Source: Brachypodium distachyon
Lineage: Eukaryota > Streptophyta > Magnoliopsida > Poales > Poaceae
DNA: 64,000 nt
Direction: 5' to 3'
Assembly (NCBI RefSeq): GCF_000005505.3
Contig: NC_016134.3
Location: 21,714,584-21,778,583 of the forward strand
Shown here: positions 45,600 to 57,366 of the stretch, one piece after another
Numbering within the stretch: the stretch's first letter is position 1
Layout: each line of letters begins with the position of its first letter
The notes under the pieces: generated by a model
What the model was told of the DNA's origin: nothing
Databases searched by the model: none
The model's input: only the letters and a program-made list of their open reading frames with translations
Program-made: the position numbers and the translations under genes

Positions 45600-45800
45600 A
45601 CATCAGTAACGGGTAGATAAGGGAGGAGACCGTTACTGATTATCCTTCAGAAAGCGCTCGCCACTGATGTTCTCCGAAGTGCAATGCCCATCTACTCATC
45701 AGTAACGGGCGCGTAGAAGCCTGACCGTTACTGATGAGTATAGGCATTCATCAGTAACGAGCGCATAGCAGCCTGACCGTTACTGATGAGTAGAGGACAT
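45600..45800. repeat. Internal copy of the CACTA subterminal repeat
   Basis: CATCAGTAACGGG, GACCGTTACTGAT, CATCAGTAACGAGCGCATAG and partners occur here as a roughly 70-base tandem pair (45695-45794), in the middle of the element and about 4 kb from the nearer end. The words are the same as at the two ends. Confidence 0.75.
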
Positions 45801-46009
45801 GGACTCCATTTCTCTAGTATTTGTACACCATGGAATTCATGTATTTAAAGTTTGATGAATAAAATCATGCATTTCTCTCGTATTTGTGCTAAATTAAATT
45901 CAAAAAATTCATCACATGCATACACAAACGTACATCGATCACACATAATTTCACTTAGTACAAAGTTTGCATTAAGATTCAGTACGAGTACATTTTTAAA
46001 ATGTGACTA

Positions 46010-49000
46010 CTAGTGTTTCTCCTTCCTTCGGTAAATCATAACTTGACTCCTTGCAGAATTGCTTCTGAGGTAGGGTTTTTGCGGTATTTTCTCGCTCTCG
46101 CTCCCATCACTTCTTCTTTTCCCTATCCTTTTCCTCGTTAATATCGTGCGTTCCGCTTCTTCGTCATCTGCGGCGGTCGTCGGATCATGAAAACCTTCGT
46201 AGTCTTCTTGTGAAATAACTCCGTCGACTCCAACAATGCTTATTTTCCCTCTTCTTACTACGATGCGGCCTTTATTTGCCGGGTCGTCTATGTAGAATAC
46301 CTGCTTGCATTGTTTAGCAAAGACCCATGGTTCCTCTCTTGCCCGGATTTTTCTCACGTCAACTTGTTCACAAGGGATCTCAGGAGGTAGCACCATCGTC
46401 GTGAACTTGTGACTTTCTTCTTTGTCACCTTTGGTCCATCTTACACGGAACATTGGGATCTTTGTGATCGAGTACTCCAATTCCCAGATCTCCTCGATAA
46501 CGCCGAAGAACGCTTTGGTTTTGCTGTTGTCGTCGGCCGCGGTCTCAGAAGTCATGATTACACCACTATTTTGATACGTGCTTTTACGGGCTTGAGACGC
46601 AGTGTAGAAGTTATAGCCGTTGATCGCATATGATTGCCAAGTAGAGACGTGGTAAGCAGGTTCCCGTGACAAACATGCAACCATCTCTTCTGATACATTG
46701 GTCGTCTTCCTGCCGTACCAATAATTCTTCAGCCATGCTGCGAATGTTTTATTGTGCTCCCAGTGGATCCAGACTTCTCCTCTTTTAGGGTTTTCATTTC
46801 GCAGTTGTTCCATGTGCATTTCCTGATAAGGCCGGCAGCAATCGACAGTTTGCAACACAATCAGATGTGCTCTTTCAAAGTCAGCTTCCCTTCCTCTTCC
46901 ATAGACATTAAGGTATGTATGTCCAAGGCCACCTTCGCCATCGAGCTTGCCCTTGTGCCGTGATTCGGGAACACCTATTGATTTCTGGTCGGCCAACAAA
47001 TCCGTGCAGAACTCGATGCACTCTTCTGCCCTAAAGCCTTCCATGATGCTACCTTTCGGACGCGATCTGTTACGAACGTAGCGCTTCAGAACCCCGTTGT
47101 ATCGTTCAGAGCCATACATGTTATGCAGGAACGAGGGCCCTAGGGACAAGATCTCATCGCATATGTGGATCATTAGATGGACCATGATATCGAAGAATGA
47201 GGGAGGGAAGAACATCTCGAGCTCGCACAGAATCTGTTTCATACTATCCTTCAGTATCTGGCATCGTCTAACGGTGATTGACTTCTGTGAGATGCTATCA
47301 AAGAAGTCAGAAAGCTTCATGATTGTCTCCCTTACGTGAGGCTCCATGATACCTCTGATTGCGACTGGAAGTAACTGAGTGAGTATGACATGGTTGTCGT
47401 GAGACTTTATGCCAGATAGCTTGTGACTCTTCATGTCAACTAGATGCTTGATGCTCGACGAGTAATTCGATGTGACTTTAATGCCAAGCAGGCACTGGCA
47501 CATCCTATGCAACTCGTCTTTGTACAGGTTTTAACATGCAAGGCAACACCGCGTGGTCACCGTCACGAAACCATTCTTGTCGGCTACCGACACTTGATCT
47601 TTGCCCCACAACTCTTTTCTGATAGACATGAGTTCCAGGTCCTTCCGTGCATTGGGTCCATCTTTCGTCTTTTCTGAAATGTTCATCAGCAACCCCAGCA
47701 CGCTGTCGCATATATTTTTCTCCACGTGCATGACATCTATGCTGTGGCGGCATTCTAAATGTGCCCAGTACTCCAGGTCCCAGAATACGGACATCCTTTT
47801 CCACACGATGCCTTCAGGATTCTTATATTTTTTCGCAGCAATCTTTCCGGGGACAACTTCAAGATCGTTCACAATTTCGAGAATTTGCATACCAGACTTC
47901 TCCTTCGGCGCTGTCCCGTGCTCCGTCTTCCCATTGAACCTTTCCTTGTCATCCCTGCAAGGGTCTTTAGCATCCTACCACTTTCGGTGGCCCATGTAAA
48001 CAATTTTGGATGAAGCGGGCAACTTCTCCGATGTCGTGTTTTCCCGGCACTTTGTACAGGCCTTGTAGCCATGTGTCACCTACCATGAAGTATTTCCATT
48101 CGCGAGGTAGTCATGCACGCAGGTCAGAAGCGCTGCTCTCATCGTGAAGTACTCCCTCCTGTTTGCGTCCCAAACCACTCTGCCAGGGTTCCAAAGCTGC
48201 TTCAGCTCATCCTTCACTAGCTGCAGATACACATTTAGGTCAGCTCCCGGTTGCTTTGGACCCTGTATGAGCATGCACATGTGGATGTACTTTCTCTTCA
48301 TGATTAACCATGGAGGAAGGTTGTAGACAAACAAGATCACTAGCCATGTGCTGTGCTTGTTGTTCATGTTTCCGAAAGGATTTATCCCGTCAGTGCTGAG
48401 ACCGAGCCTTAGGTTTCTGCGCTCTGCCCCGAAATCAGGAAATGCCGTGTCGAAGTTCCTCCATTGAGTCCCATCGGCAGGGTGTCTTAGGACCCTAGCT
48501 TCCTCCACACGGTAGTGCCCGTCAGGATCGAATGCAGCCTGCGCCGGATCGTGATGGACGAGATACCTCGCGTCCTTAACGTTCTGCATCCAACGCTCAA
48601 CTCGGCCACCTGCCGTAAGATACCAGAGAGTCTTTGCCGGCCTATCCTTCATCACTTCTTCCCCATCGTCTTCCCCAGCTCTAGCGTTTTTCTTCTTGTA
48701 TCTCGATGCACCGCATATGTGGCAGCTCTCATGGTTCTCGTACTCTCCAATGTATACCATGCAGTCGTTTGGACATGAATGATGTTTCACGTAATCTAAT
48801 CCAAGCGGGCATTTAATCTTTTTTGCTTCGTATGTGCTCTTGGGCAACTTGTTTGGTTGTGGAAAAACCGAAGCAAGGTAACTCAACAAGTCCGTGAAGC
48901 CCTTGTCTGACCAGCATGATGCTGCCTTCAGCCTCAAAAGTTCGAGCGTCACTTCGAGCATGTTGTTTTCTTCGTCAGCTCCATCATACAAGGGTGTGTT

Positions 49001-49360
49001 TGCGTCCTCCAAGAATTTTTTGAACTGAGCAGACTCTGCCTCATCTTCGGGGTCCTCCAGCTGCTCCCGTAGGTACGGGTCATCTAGCATTTCAGCAATC
49101 CTGCCACGTGGAGCTCCTTCACCTTCCACATTAGCCTCCCCATCGACCCTTGTTTCTTCCTCGAAACATTCGCCAGATCATACCGCAGGACATCTTCATC
49201 TTCGCTACCGCTACCGACATCAACCGCATCCTCCCCGTAACAAATCCAGTGAGAATAACCTTCCACAAAACCCGATGCCAGCACATGCATCTAAACATCT
49301 TCATGCTTCATCATGCATGTGTTTCCACATTTGCGACATGGACAACGCATCATCACAAGT
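46010..49360 (-). pseudogene. CACTA tnp2-type transposase
   Basis: One minus-strand frame from 49129 to 46010 (about 1,040 codons) carries the whole tnp2 family layout: transposase_21 core (KKIKCPLGLDYVKHHSCPND, YENHESCHICGASRYK, LGLSTDGINPFGNMNNKHST, GYKACTKC, HLECRHSIDVMHVEKN), a DUF4218-like part (QLLPVAIRGIMEPHVRETIM, LEMFFPPSFFDIMVHLMIHI) and a DUF4216-like part (FFGVIEEIWELEY, CKQVFYIDDP). It has only three stops, at 48080-48082, 47975-47977 and 47531-47533. An N-terminal zinc-binding associated domain (CRKCGNTC, HVLASGFVEGYSHWICYGED) lies at 49170-49360 in another frame with one more stop (49291-49293). Close to intact but not translatable. Confidence 0.88.
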
Positions 49361-49674
49361 CCTTTTCGTTTCATATCACCTTTCGCGACTCCAAATTGGG
49401 AAACTTCGGAGAGAAATTGGAGGCCGGCGTGATAGATCGAGAGGGAGAGGGAAGCTTCGGGGTCGAGAATCGGAGCTCGCCGACCGCCGGAGCTCCAAAG
49501 ATCAGGAGGGAGAGGAAGGGAGAGGGAGGAGGGGCTACCTGGGGCGCTCGCCGGCGGCCATGGCGCTGTCGGGCAGCGCTTCGCCGTCGCCGGAGAGAAG
49601 GGGCCGCAGCTGGTCCGTTACGACGCGCAGCGCGACTAGCTGCGGCTCTGCTCTTCGTATTTAAACTGCGACGA

Positions 49675-49965
49675 TCATCAGAGGCGGTCGGGAATTGGGC
49701 GACCGTTACTGATACTAGTGGGTACATCAGTAACGGTCGCGTTAGGTCGACCGTTACTGATGCGTGGTTCATCAGTGGCGGTCGCCTGTGTCTCGCGAGG
49801 TATGATGGTTCATCAGTGGCGGTCGCCTCGCGCGACCGCCACTGATGTATGGCTGGGCGGGGACGGACAGACCCCGCTCTATTCATCAGTAACGGTCGCG
49901 GCCGCGACCGACACTGATGTTGTTCATCAGTAACGGTCGCGCCGGACCCGTTACTGCTGTGCCGT
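49675..49965. repeat. CACTA right subterminal repeats
   Basis: CATCAGTAACGGTCGC, CATCAGTGGCGGTCGC and complements, in facing pairs, five or more within 290 bases. Two arms carry GTGGCGG instead of GTAACGG, so the array is mixed. Confidence 0.8.
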
Positions 49966-49993
49966 GCATATAGACCGTTTTGTAGTAGTGTTT

Positions 49994-51043
49994 CTTCCGA
50001 TCGAACTCTTTGTCATAAACTGCCAACTGATGAAAGATTTATTTTATATCTTCCGTTCATATTCCTCTGTGCATTCTCTGTTTCAATTCATTAAAATAGA
50101 GAAGCATTTGCATGTGGTCCTTAGGTTACTGCTAAGTAACCTTAAAGATTTGATACGTGTTTTGCTCTTATTGTCAGGCTGGACATAGGTGATAGGTGCT
50201 CCTGCTAGACCTAACCATTTGGAGTTGAAGTTCGTAAAGTTAGATTTTTAAGATGTGGAAACTATGACTGTTAGCTAGAAGTCCACACATCCAAAAAAGG
50301 CAACGGTTGCTACAGATGGCCATTGTTATAAATCAAATCACCAAAAAAGAAGACAATTTGTGATCTTCTACTCAGTGGGCACGTCCAGCACTAGCTAGCA
50401 TCACAATCAGCTTCATGACCAGCATGAGCATCATCATCGGCTTTACGGTCAGCATCAATATCACTGTCAACATCATCTATTCCATCATTCTGGATTGATT
50501 GTGATCTAGCATATGCATGTGACGAACCAGGTGTCCTCTACAAGAAGCCATGATAATTAGTTATTATGCTTGTCCATAAGAAACCATAATGTGAGACCGT
50601 AGCCAAAAACAAAACAAAATTGTACTTTGCCGCATATAATTTTTACGTGTCTAATCTGGTGTAAGGATAAGCCAACACTTATAGCTCTCCCAGGAACTAA
50701 ATAAACCAAAAAATTACTAAAAGTAAGGTTACCCTAAGTGTTACAATATTGAACATGAAGCCTTATGGCAACCTTATTTGTGCCTAAATGGATCCCCGGT
50801 TGATTTTTCAAAAAACTTGAAGCACATTTGGGTGATATTTGAAATAAATTTGGTTAAAATACATGTTTATTCTAAATAATAGCCAACAAGTATAAAAAAT
50901 TACCATACTCATGTAGAATCTAAAAAATATAGTCCTATGCATAGCCAAATGTTTTGAGAATGTTTAGAGCAAGACATATGGTATTTGCTTCACAAAAGTG
51001 ATAAAAACAATATTTGTGACGTTGTTATTTTAGATGGTTATAC
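49994..51043. other. AT-rich DNA right of the CACTA element
   Basis: No gene is supported. At 50390-50480 there is a short AGCATCA/GTCAGCATCA-rich run. The remainder is AT-rich and unstructured. Confidence 0.35.
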
Positions 51044-51311
51044 CACTACCGCCACAAATATGTGTTTTGTGTGACGGTGGACCGACACGTAAATAGTTTA
51101 GATTGACACGAAACTGTCACTTTTCTGTGTCATGTTCCAGCCGCTACAAAATATTATATTTTCTGTCGGTAGTGTCGAGACCTGCCCTGAAAATTAATAT
51201 TTTCGCGTTAGTAGTACTATGCCTGTCACAAATATGATTTTTTGTGACGATTCGTTTGGTGCCTGGCACGAAAATAAATCACCGTCACTAAACTCTGTGA
51301 TCTTGGTAGTG
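51044..51311. mobile_element. Mini-CACTA candidate
   Basis: Starts CACTACCGCCACAAATATG and ends CTTGGTAGTG, the complement of CACTACCAAG. GTGACGG/GTCAC words lie inside. At 268 bp it would be a deletion derivative. The termini share only about seven bases and the 3-bp flanks (TAC, ATA) differ, so the borders are uncertain. Confidence 0.4.
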
Positions 51312-51379
51312 ATAGCTCTCTAGGCATTGTGATATTTGATCAATGCTTTTATTGATTAGTTTGTCGACCGCAGATGTTC

Positions 51380-51800
51380 TCCCAAGAGTGGGAAGGATTT
51401 TGTCCAATGGGTGTCTGGATGACCCTAATCCCTACAGCTTGCAATCGAGTGTTTGAGGACCAGATCGACTTATGGCTACAACGATTGGCTGCGTTACATG
51501 AAGTTCTCTGACTGGCTTGCCTGCATTGGTAAGTGCCTCACGGCAGATCGTCTAGCCTTGTGTTGCATCTCCCACAACCCGATTTGTCAACTATGCAGCC
51601 TGAAACAGCCTTACATCTCTTCTCAGCTTGCACCTTCGCCGTTCAAGTTTGGGGCATCCTTCAGCATTGGCTCAGGCTGGTTTCACTCATGCACTCTTTC
51701 GCCCATGCAACCGAGCTTGTCCAATGGTGGAACGATGCTCTTAATCTCCTTCCACGCAGCTTTGACAAGGAAAGTCTCAATGGCTGGTGATTCTTATGAA
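51380..51800 (+). pseudogene. LINE fragment: zinc-binding RT domain (zf-RVT)
   Basis: Two plus-strand frames give TADRLALCCISHNPICQLC and then, after a frame change, QPETALHLFSACTFAVQVWG with LVQWWNDALNLLPRSFDKES. This is the C-x2-C ... H-x3-C block at the C-terminus of plant LINE ORF2 proteins. No RT or endonuclease domain precedes it, so it is a short broken 3' fragment, or host sequence derived from one. Confidence 0.6.
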
Positions 51801-52119
51801 GGAAAACTCCGTTGCTCGTCCGTCTGAGTATGTTGCTCAACTTATATCTGGTGAGATCAGTCTGTGCCAATTGGCTGGCCTCCGGGGCATCTCCAACCTT
51901 TGATGGATAGAAAAATTTGGTATCACGCCGTGCATGAATTAATAGCAGTAGCATGACCAAACGGAACCAACCCCTTGGAATGCTGCGAAAGACACGGTCC
52001 GATTTAATTCAAAAATTTCCCCTAATTGAGAACGCCTTCATACACGTTTTCCACATGTTCTTTTGTGTATTTGGTTGCATGTCAAGGGTCCATTTCTTAT
52101 TTAGTGAAGTGCAATGAAA

Positions 52120-52400
52120 AAAGGAAAATTGGTTAGAGGACACCGTTATTTTCCGCCTTTTGCTGAGACACGTCGTCGGATGGTGTCTTTGTCTAGTACC
52201 ATTACAATTTGGTGGTACATTTGCCGGAACACACTCCATGGTTCAAAACAGAAAGTTTGATCTGTTTTTTGTCCATATGGTGTGTTTCGGCAAATGTGCC
52301 ATGAAATTGTAACGGGTATTGGAAAAGACACATCCTGACGGTGTGTTTCGGTAAAGTCCGGACAATAACAGTATCTTCTGGCCAATTTTTCAAAAAGTTG
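52120..52400. mobile_element. Foldback element, copy 2 (near-complete hairpin)
   Basis: The first half (AAGGAAAATTGGTTAGAGGA, GGTACATTTGCCGGAACACA) is complementary to the second (TGTGTTTCGGCAAATGTGCC, TCTTCTGGCCAATTTTTC) with scattered mismatches and almost no loop, centred near 52258. It shares ACCGTTATTTT, GTGTCTTTGTC-AGTACCATTAC and CATTTGC-(G/A)GAACACACT with copy 1 at 25.3 kb. No coding. Flanks 51801-52119 and 52401-53165 hold no gene. Confidence 0.75.
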
Positions 52401-53176
52401 CAAAGGAAGATGTATGACGGAAGCTTGTGTACTAATAAAAAGGTAAACTCGGGAGGTGATTTGTGACTATACAACATTACAGAACATACATACTTCCCGT
52501 TATAGCTTCTTCCCAGTTAAAAAAAATCTTGTTACAGAGACATGTTAAGGGATGAATAACTTCTCGGTTTCGGTTCTTTACTCAATAACCCTAAGTAACT
52601 TGAGAGACGAAAAGTTCATTTTGGAGGAAATGCCAATGGGAGTGTCTAAGACAAAGGATTTGTGAAGGGTGGCAGAACATGTTGACGAACATTTTCCCCA
52701 TAATCGTCGAATGGAGGTGAGGAGAGGCCAGAAGATGTGGGGTGCCTTTTCAGCTTCGCGTGTAATCAGAAGAAGTGCTTTCTAAGAAACTGAACTAGAA
52801 AGTACTCTCCTAAAGCTCGACTTTCCCTAAGAACAAAAATCGGATGTAAGCAAACCAAATTTCAGTCGATTGCCAAAATAATAAATCCGACAGAATTATT
52901 TATTTATTTTTAAGAGAAATACGATGGCTCCACCTTTGGAATATGTCGAAACAAAATTCTTAACCAAGGCGCCAAAATCAATTGCGAAAGTTCCTCCGAG
53001 TCTTCTCGCGTGGCTTACATTGCTACAATACCGTGTCAATAAATCCTAGTCAATGTTCCATGTCAGAAAAAACCTAAACCCTAGTCCATTAGGAAAAAAA
53101 AACAAATTGCCCAGAAATTCCAAACAAGAAACTCTCCGCGGCGCGCACGCGCGGCTTCACAATTGGCATCCGCCGC

Positions 53177-53430
53177 GCTAATTTTTTTAAAATAATACGA
53201 ATTTTTTAATCATTTTTGAAAATAATACGTGTTTTTCAAAAATCTCAAAAATAATACGGCCTCGGGCTGGGCGAGGCCGATTGGGCCCAGTCGGCCTGGC
53301 CCAAGCCGAGTAGGCCCAGTCGGCCTCGGCCAGGCCGACTGCAGGCCGGCTGCCGAGCGCACGGGGCCCCCACCCGCCAATCGGCCTGGCCCAGGCCGAC
53401 TGAGCCCAGTCGGCTTCGCCCAGGCCTACT
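53177..53430 (+). repeat. MULE left terminal inverted repeat
   Basis: Begins with an AT-rich stretch carrying three AATAATACG units. It continues as GC-rich DNA rich in CAGTCGGCCTGGCC and its complement, many of which are self-complementary. It matches the right end in reverse complement over about 250 bases with small indels. Confidence 0.88.
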
Positions 53431-53759
53431 GGCCACTCGGCCTCGCCGTGGCCGACAGGCCTCACCTGGGCTGGGGAATCTCCTTTTCTCTTTTTTCCTT
53501 TTCTCTTTTTCCTTTCCTTTCCTCACTTCCCATCGCGCAAGCCCAGTCCACCGAGCCCTCTTCTTCTTCCTGCTGCCTGCACCTTCTGTTCTTCTTCTCC
53601 TCTTCTTCTTCCTCAAAAATGCCCCCAAATTCTTGCCAAAATGAGTGAGTTTTGATCTCGTTTAACCCACAAAACTGCATCTCTTTGCTATTTAGCACCC
53701 AATGACACCTTGATCTAATCTTTTCGTTGAACATTTTGAGCTAATTTCGTGTTGCTAAG

Positions 53760-54060
53760 TTGGGGCAATGGTGGTGGTTTGGAGGAGTTTGGAGGTGGTG
53801 GTGGTGCTCATCCGGTGACTGTGAGGCTGCTCGAGGTTGGGGTTCACACGCTTCAAGGGTAAATCCTAATCTGTCACGTATTTATCCTATAATGTATATG
53901 TTTATGAGGATACGTGTGTATGTATATATAGAAGTATGTTTTAGCGTTTGGTAGTGGTCATTATTTTGGACAACTGTTAATGTCGTACTGTTTAGTATTT
54001 GATGCGTCTAAATATTATGGCTGGTAGTAATATATTTTGATAGAATAGATTTTTTCTGAT
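53760..54060 (+). other. MULE 5' leader region before the minisatellite
   Basis: From 53450 the pyrimidine-rich TTTTCTCTTTTTCC stretch and GGTGGTGG run suggest a leader exon. AGGGTAAATCC near 53860 could be the donor of the intron that holds the minisatellite. This exon model is inferred from position only. A first degenerate repeat copy is at 53982. Confidence 0.3.
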
Positions 54061-54617
54061 GCCGTACTGCTTAGTATTTGACGCGTATTAATATTTTTAA
54101 TATGCCGTACTGCTTAGTATTTGATGCATCCTAATATTTTTTATATGCCGTACTGCTTAGTATTTGACGCGTCTAAACATTTTTTATATGCCGTACTGCT
54201 TAGTATTTGACGCGTCCTAATATTTTTTATATGTCGTACTGCTTAGTATTTGACGCGTCTAAACATTTTTTATATGCCGTACTGCTTAGTATTTGACGCG
54301 TCTAAACATTTTTTATAGGCCGTAGTGCTTAGTATTTGACGCGTCTAAACATTTTTTATATGCCGTACTGCTTAGTATTTGACGCGTATTAATATTTTTA
54401 ATATGCCGTACTGCTTAGTATTTGACGGTCTTAATATTTTTTATATGCCGTACTGCTAAGTATTTGACGCGTCTAAACATTTTTTATATGCCGTATTGTT
54501 TAGTATTTGTCGCGTATTAATATTTTTAATATGCCGTACTGCTTAGTATTTGACGGTCTTAATATTTTTTATATGCCGTACTGCTTAGTATTTGACGCGT
54601 CTAAACATTTTTTTTAG
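54061..54617 (+). repeat. 43-bp minisatellite ending at the mudrA splice acceptor
   Basis: Thirteen copies starting at 54061, 54104, 54147, 54190, 54233, 54276, 54319, 54362, 54405, 54447, 54490, 54533 and 54575, with a period of 43 (twice 42). Each contains GCCGTACTGCTTAGTATTTG then GACGCGTCTAAACATTTTTT or the variant GACGCGTATTAATATTTTTA. Many copies carry the 8-base palindrome GACGCGTC. The last copy runs into TTTTTTTTAGG, a plausible acceptor nine bases before the mudrA ATG. Confidence 0.95.
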
Positions 54618-54626
54618 GCATCAGAG

Positions 54627-57351
54627 ATGTCCGGTGCAGTGAAGTTTGTTTTTTACTACGGTTCCGGTACTGTCTTAACAACCGAGCACGGAGCTGATCT
54701 GAGTCAGTTTAAGTATGTGGAGTTGGATCTAACGGCCCCTCAAACATGGATGTTTAGTCAGCTGCAGGAATGGTTGGCAGGATGTTTAGCGGTCAATCCT
54801 GAAACATACACCGTCCTTGTGCAAGCATTATGGACCAAGTCAAATTCGAATATTTTCTGGTTTTGAGGCTGATAGACCGGACATCAAAGTGGGTGCGCTG
54901 GTTAGAAAGTTGCGAGAAAAGGGGAACTACACCTGTCGCCTTAATCCAGGTTGTCGCTCATGAGACCAATCCAGCTGAAGGCGAGGGTGAATCAAGTTAT
55001 GACTTGTCCAATGCAAACTCTGTGTCGAATGCTGGAGGTGGTGGTTATGAATCAGGCCAAAGCTCTGGGGCAGTAGGAGAGGATGAGTACACTGGCGAGG
55101 CAGATGCGGACGAAGAAGATGGTCACTTGCAGAACGAGATGGAGGATGAAGATACAGATGGTCGTAGTTCTTATGACGATGAGTCTCATGAGTCGGACGA
55201 AGAGGAGGTGCCGATTCCTGCATCATGGAATCAGCACTTCTCTTCAGCTATGACCGTGAACGATGGGCATGACTCTGCATGGCAATATCATCAGAACAAC
55301 ATTGCGAAGGGTGCCAGATTTCGTGACAAGAAACATCTGCAGGATGCCATAGTTGCTTGGGCAATGTCCACGCAAAGGGTTTTGAAAACAACAGTCTCTT
55401 CACAAAAATATCTGACAATGGAGTGCGAACAAATAGATTGTCCCGGGAGAGTGCATGGCTATGTTTCTAAGTATGACACAGATTGGGTTGTGAGTGACTT
55501 GGTGTTGCACACATGTGTCATTCCCAATATCCCTCAAGACCATCGTAACCTCTCGTCGACGCTTCTTGCTCGGTTGCTTTACACGGAGATAGTGGAGAGC
55601 AAAGCAATGGAAGTGAAGGCCATCATGCATAAGGTCAGGGTAAGGTTTAAGTACAACATTTCGTATGGCAAGGCTTGGAGGGCTAAGCAGAGGGCTCTTG
55701 AGGAAAGATTTGGTTCGTTTTTCGACTCGTACGACTCTGTTGTCCGCCTCCTCCATACACTGCAAGCCCGTAATCCAGGCACCTATGTCGACATCCAACA
55801 CTTCCTGCAGCCAGAGTATCCAACTGTGAGGGTGCTGCAACGACTGTTCTTCACTTTCGGTGTATGCGTCCAAGCTTTCCATCATTGTCGACCGGTGTTA
55901 TGCGTAGATGACACTTTTCTCACTGGCAAATACAGGGGGCAGATCTTGACCGCCATTGGTCAAGACGGCAACAATCAAATCGTTCCGCTCGCATTTGCTT
56001 TCGTGGAGGGTGAGAACACTGAAAGTTGGTTATGGTTTTTCAGGCAGCTCAAGAGAGCAGTTGTGCATGATAAGCTGAATGTGTGCATCCTTCATGACAG
56101 ACATGCAGGCATACTCAGTGCGATAAGGACACTGACAAACCCTGGGCCTGATGAACAGACTCCATGGAAGGACATGCAGAGTCATTGGTGCATGCGGCAT
56201 TTGGGGGCCAACTTCTTCTCGCAGTTCAGGAACAAGTCACTTATGAATCTATTCAAGGAACTCTGCAAACAGAACCAACAATGGAAGTACACTAAGATAC
56301 GTGGTTATCTTGATGAGTTCACGAAGAAACATGTTAGGGAGAGGACAGCGGCACGAAACGCGGCGGTAGCAGCACATGTAGCAGAGTGGTTGCACAGACA
56401 GCAGTTGGAACAGGACCATCTGAGGAAGAACCTGTTGAGCTTTGTGACTTGCCAGGGTTTGACCCACCTGGCACTAGGAGAAGGGTTGGGAGGCAGATTA
56501 AAAACTTTCAGCAGTGGATAGAGCATGAGCCTCTGGAGCGGTGGTCTTTGCTGCACGACACACATGGCGCTAGGTACGGCGTCATGACTACTAACCTGGC
56601 AGAGACATACAACTTTGTCCTGAGGGGAAATAGGGCTTTACCACTTACAGCCATCGTCGAGGGTATTTTCCATGGCACGGTGAAGTATTTCAGAGAAAGA
56701 CGTCAAAGAGCTGAAATGCATATCATGAACAACCCAAATACACCGTACTGTGAAAAGATTATGAAGTACATGGATGAGAAGATGAAAAAAGCTAGGTCTC
56801 ATACTTTCGTCACCATCGGTAATCAAGAACACAGGTTTGAGGTGCGCTTGCCAACTGACAAGTTCGGCGTTGGAAATGAATTGAGGACACAGGAGGTGAA
56901 GATTGGAAATGAAGCGTGGCCAACGTGTGAGTGCACCTGCAACAAACCAAAGTTGCTTCACCTTCCTTGCTCACATGTACTTGCTGCTTGCGGGCAGCTA
57001 GGGATGGACGCAATCTCATTTGTGTCTCCCTATCACCTGAAAGAGTCTGTCCTTAGCACATGGACGGGTGAGATGCTAGGGTTTCGTGCAATGGGCAATT
57101 TCAACAAGGTAACCCCTGGTGAAAGGCGGTACATCCCTGACCCCGGGCTACTGCGGACAGGCACAGGCAGACGCCCGTCCAGGCGCATCCGAAATGATAT
57201 GGATGAATCTGAAGCCGGAGGACCGTCACGACAATGTTTTCTATGCAACCATTTTGGCCACAGGGACACTTATTGTCCAACTTTCGGTACTGGTAGAGCT
57301 ACTGCCCGTGGAAGAGGGAGACGTGGACGACGAGGGAGAGGAAGAAACTAG
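54627..57351 (+). pseudogene. mudrA-type MULE transposase
   Basis: Starts MSGAVKFVFYYGSGTVLTTE with an N-terminal PB1-like part, then an acidic linker. The MuDR DNA-binding domain follows (AWQYHQNNIAKGARFRDKKH, ECEQIDCPGRVHGYVSKYDT). The MULE DDE domain has VDDTFLTGKYRGQ with the first catalytic Asp near 55904, GENTESWLWFFRQLK and ILHDRHAGIL. Next are a SWIM zinc finger (CECTCNKPKLLHLPCSH, 56926-56977) and a CCHC knuckle (CFLCNHFGHRDTYC, near 57233-57276) with an arginine/glycine tail. One base is missing near 54858 and another near 56390. Apart from these the frame is complete, so it is a recent pseudogene, or the indels are sequence errors. Confidence 0.9.
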
Positions 57352-57366
57352 GCTTATCATGCATAT

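Larger units (their letters stand above)
40697..49990 (-). mobile_element. CACTA (En/Spm-type) transposon, 9.3 kb
   Basis: The right end reads GTAGTAGTG at 49990, the complement of CACTACTAC. The left end at 40697 reads TACTATTACAGAAA, a CACTA end with its first C and a later C changed to T. Both flanks are TTT (40694-40696 and 49991-49993), the 3-bp duplication of CACTA insertions. Subterminal arrays of CATCAGTAACGG and its complement lie inside both ends. Two genes, both on the minus strand, are of CACTA type (tnp2 and a tnp1/Ulp1-like gene). Both are broken, so the element is inactive. Confidence 0.9.

Noticed and set aside
49150..49845. 231-residue plus-strand frame
   Set aside because: It is antisense to the N-terminal part of tnp2 and continues into GC-rich CACTA subterminal DNA.
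54061..54617. CRISPR-like array
   Set aside because: The repeats are contiguous with no unique spacers, in plant DNA; it is a minisatellite.
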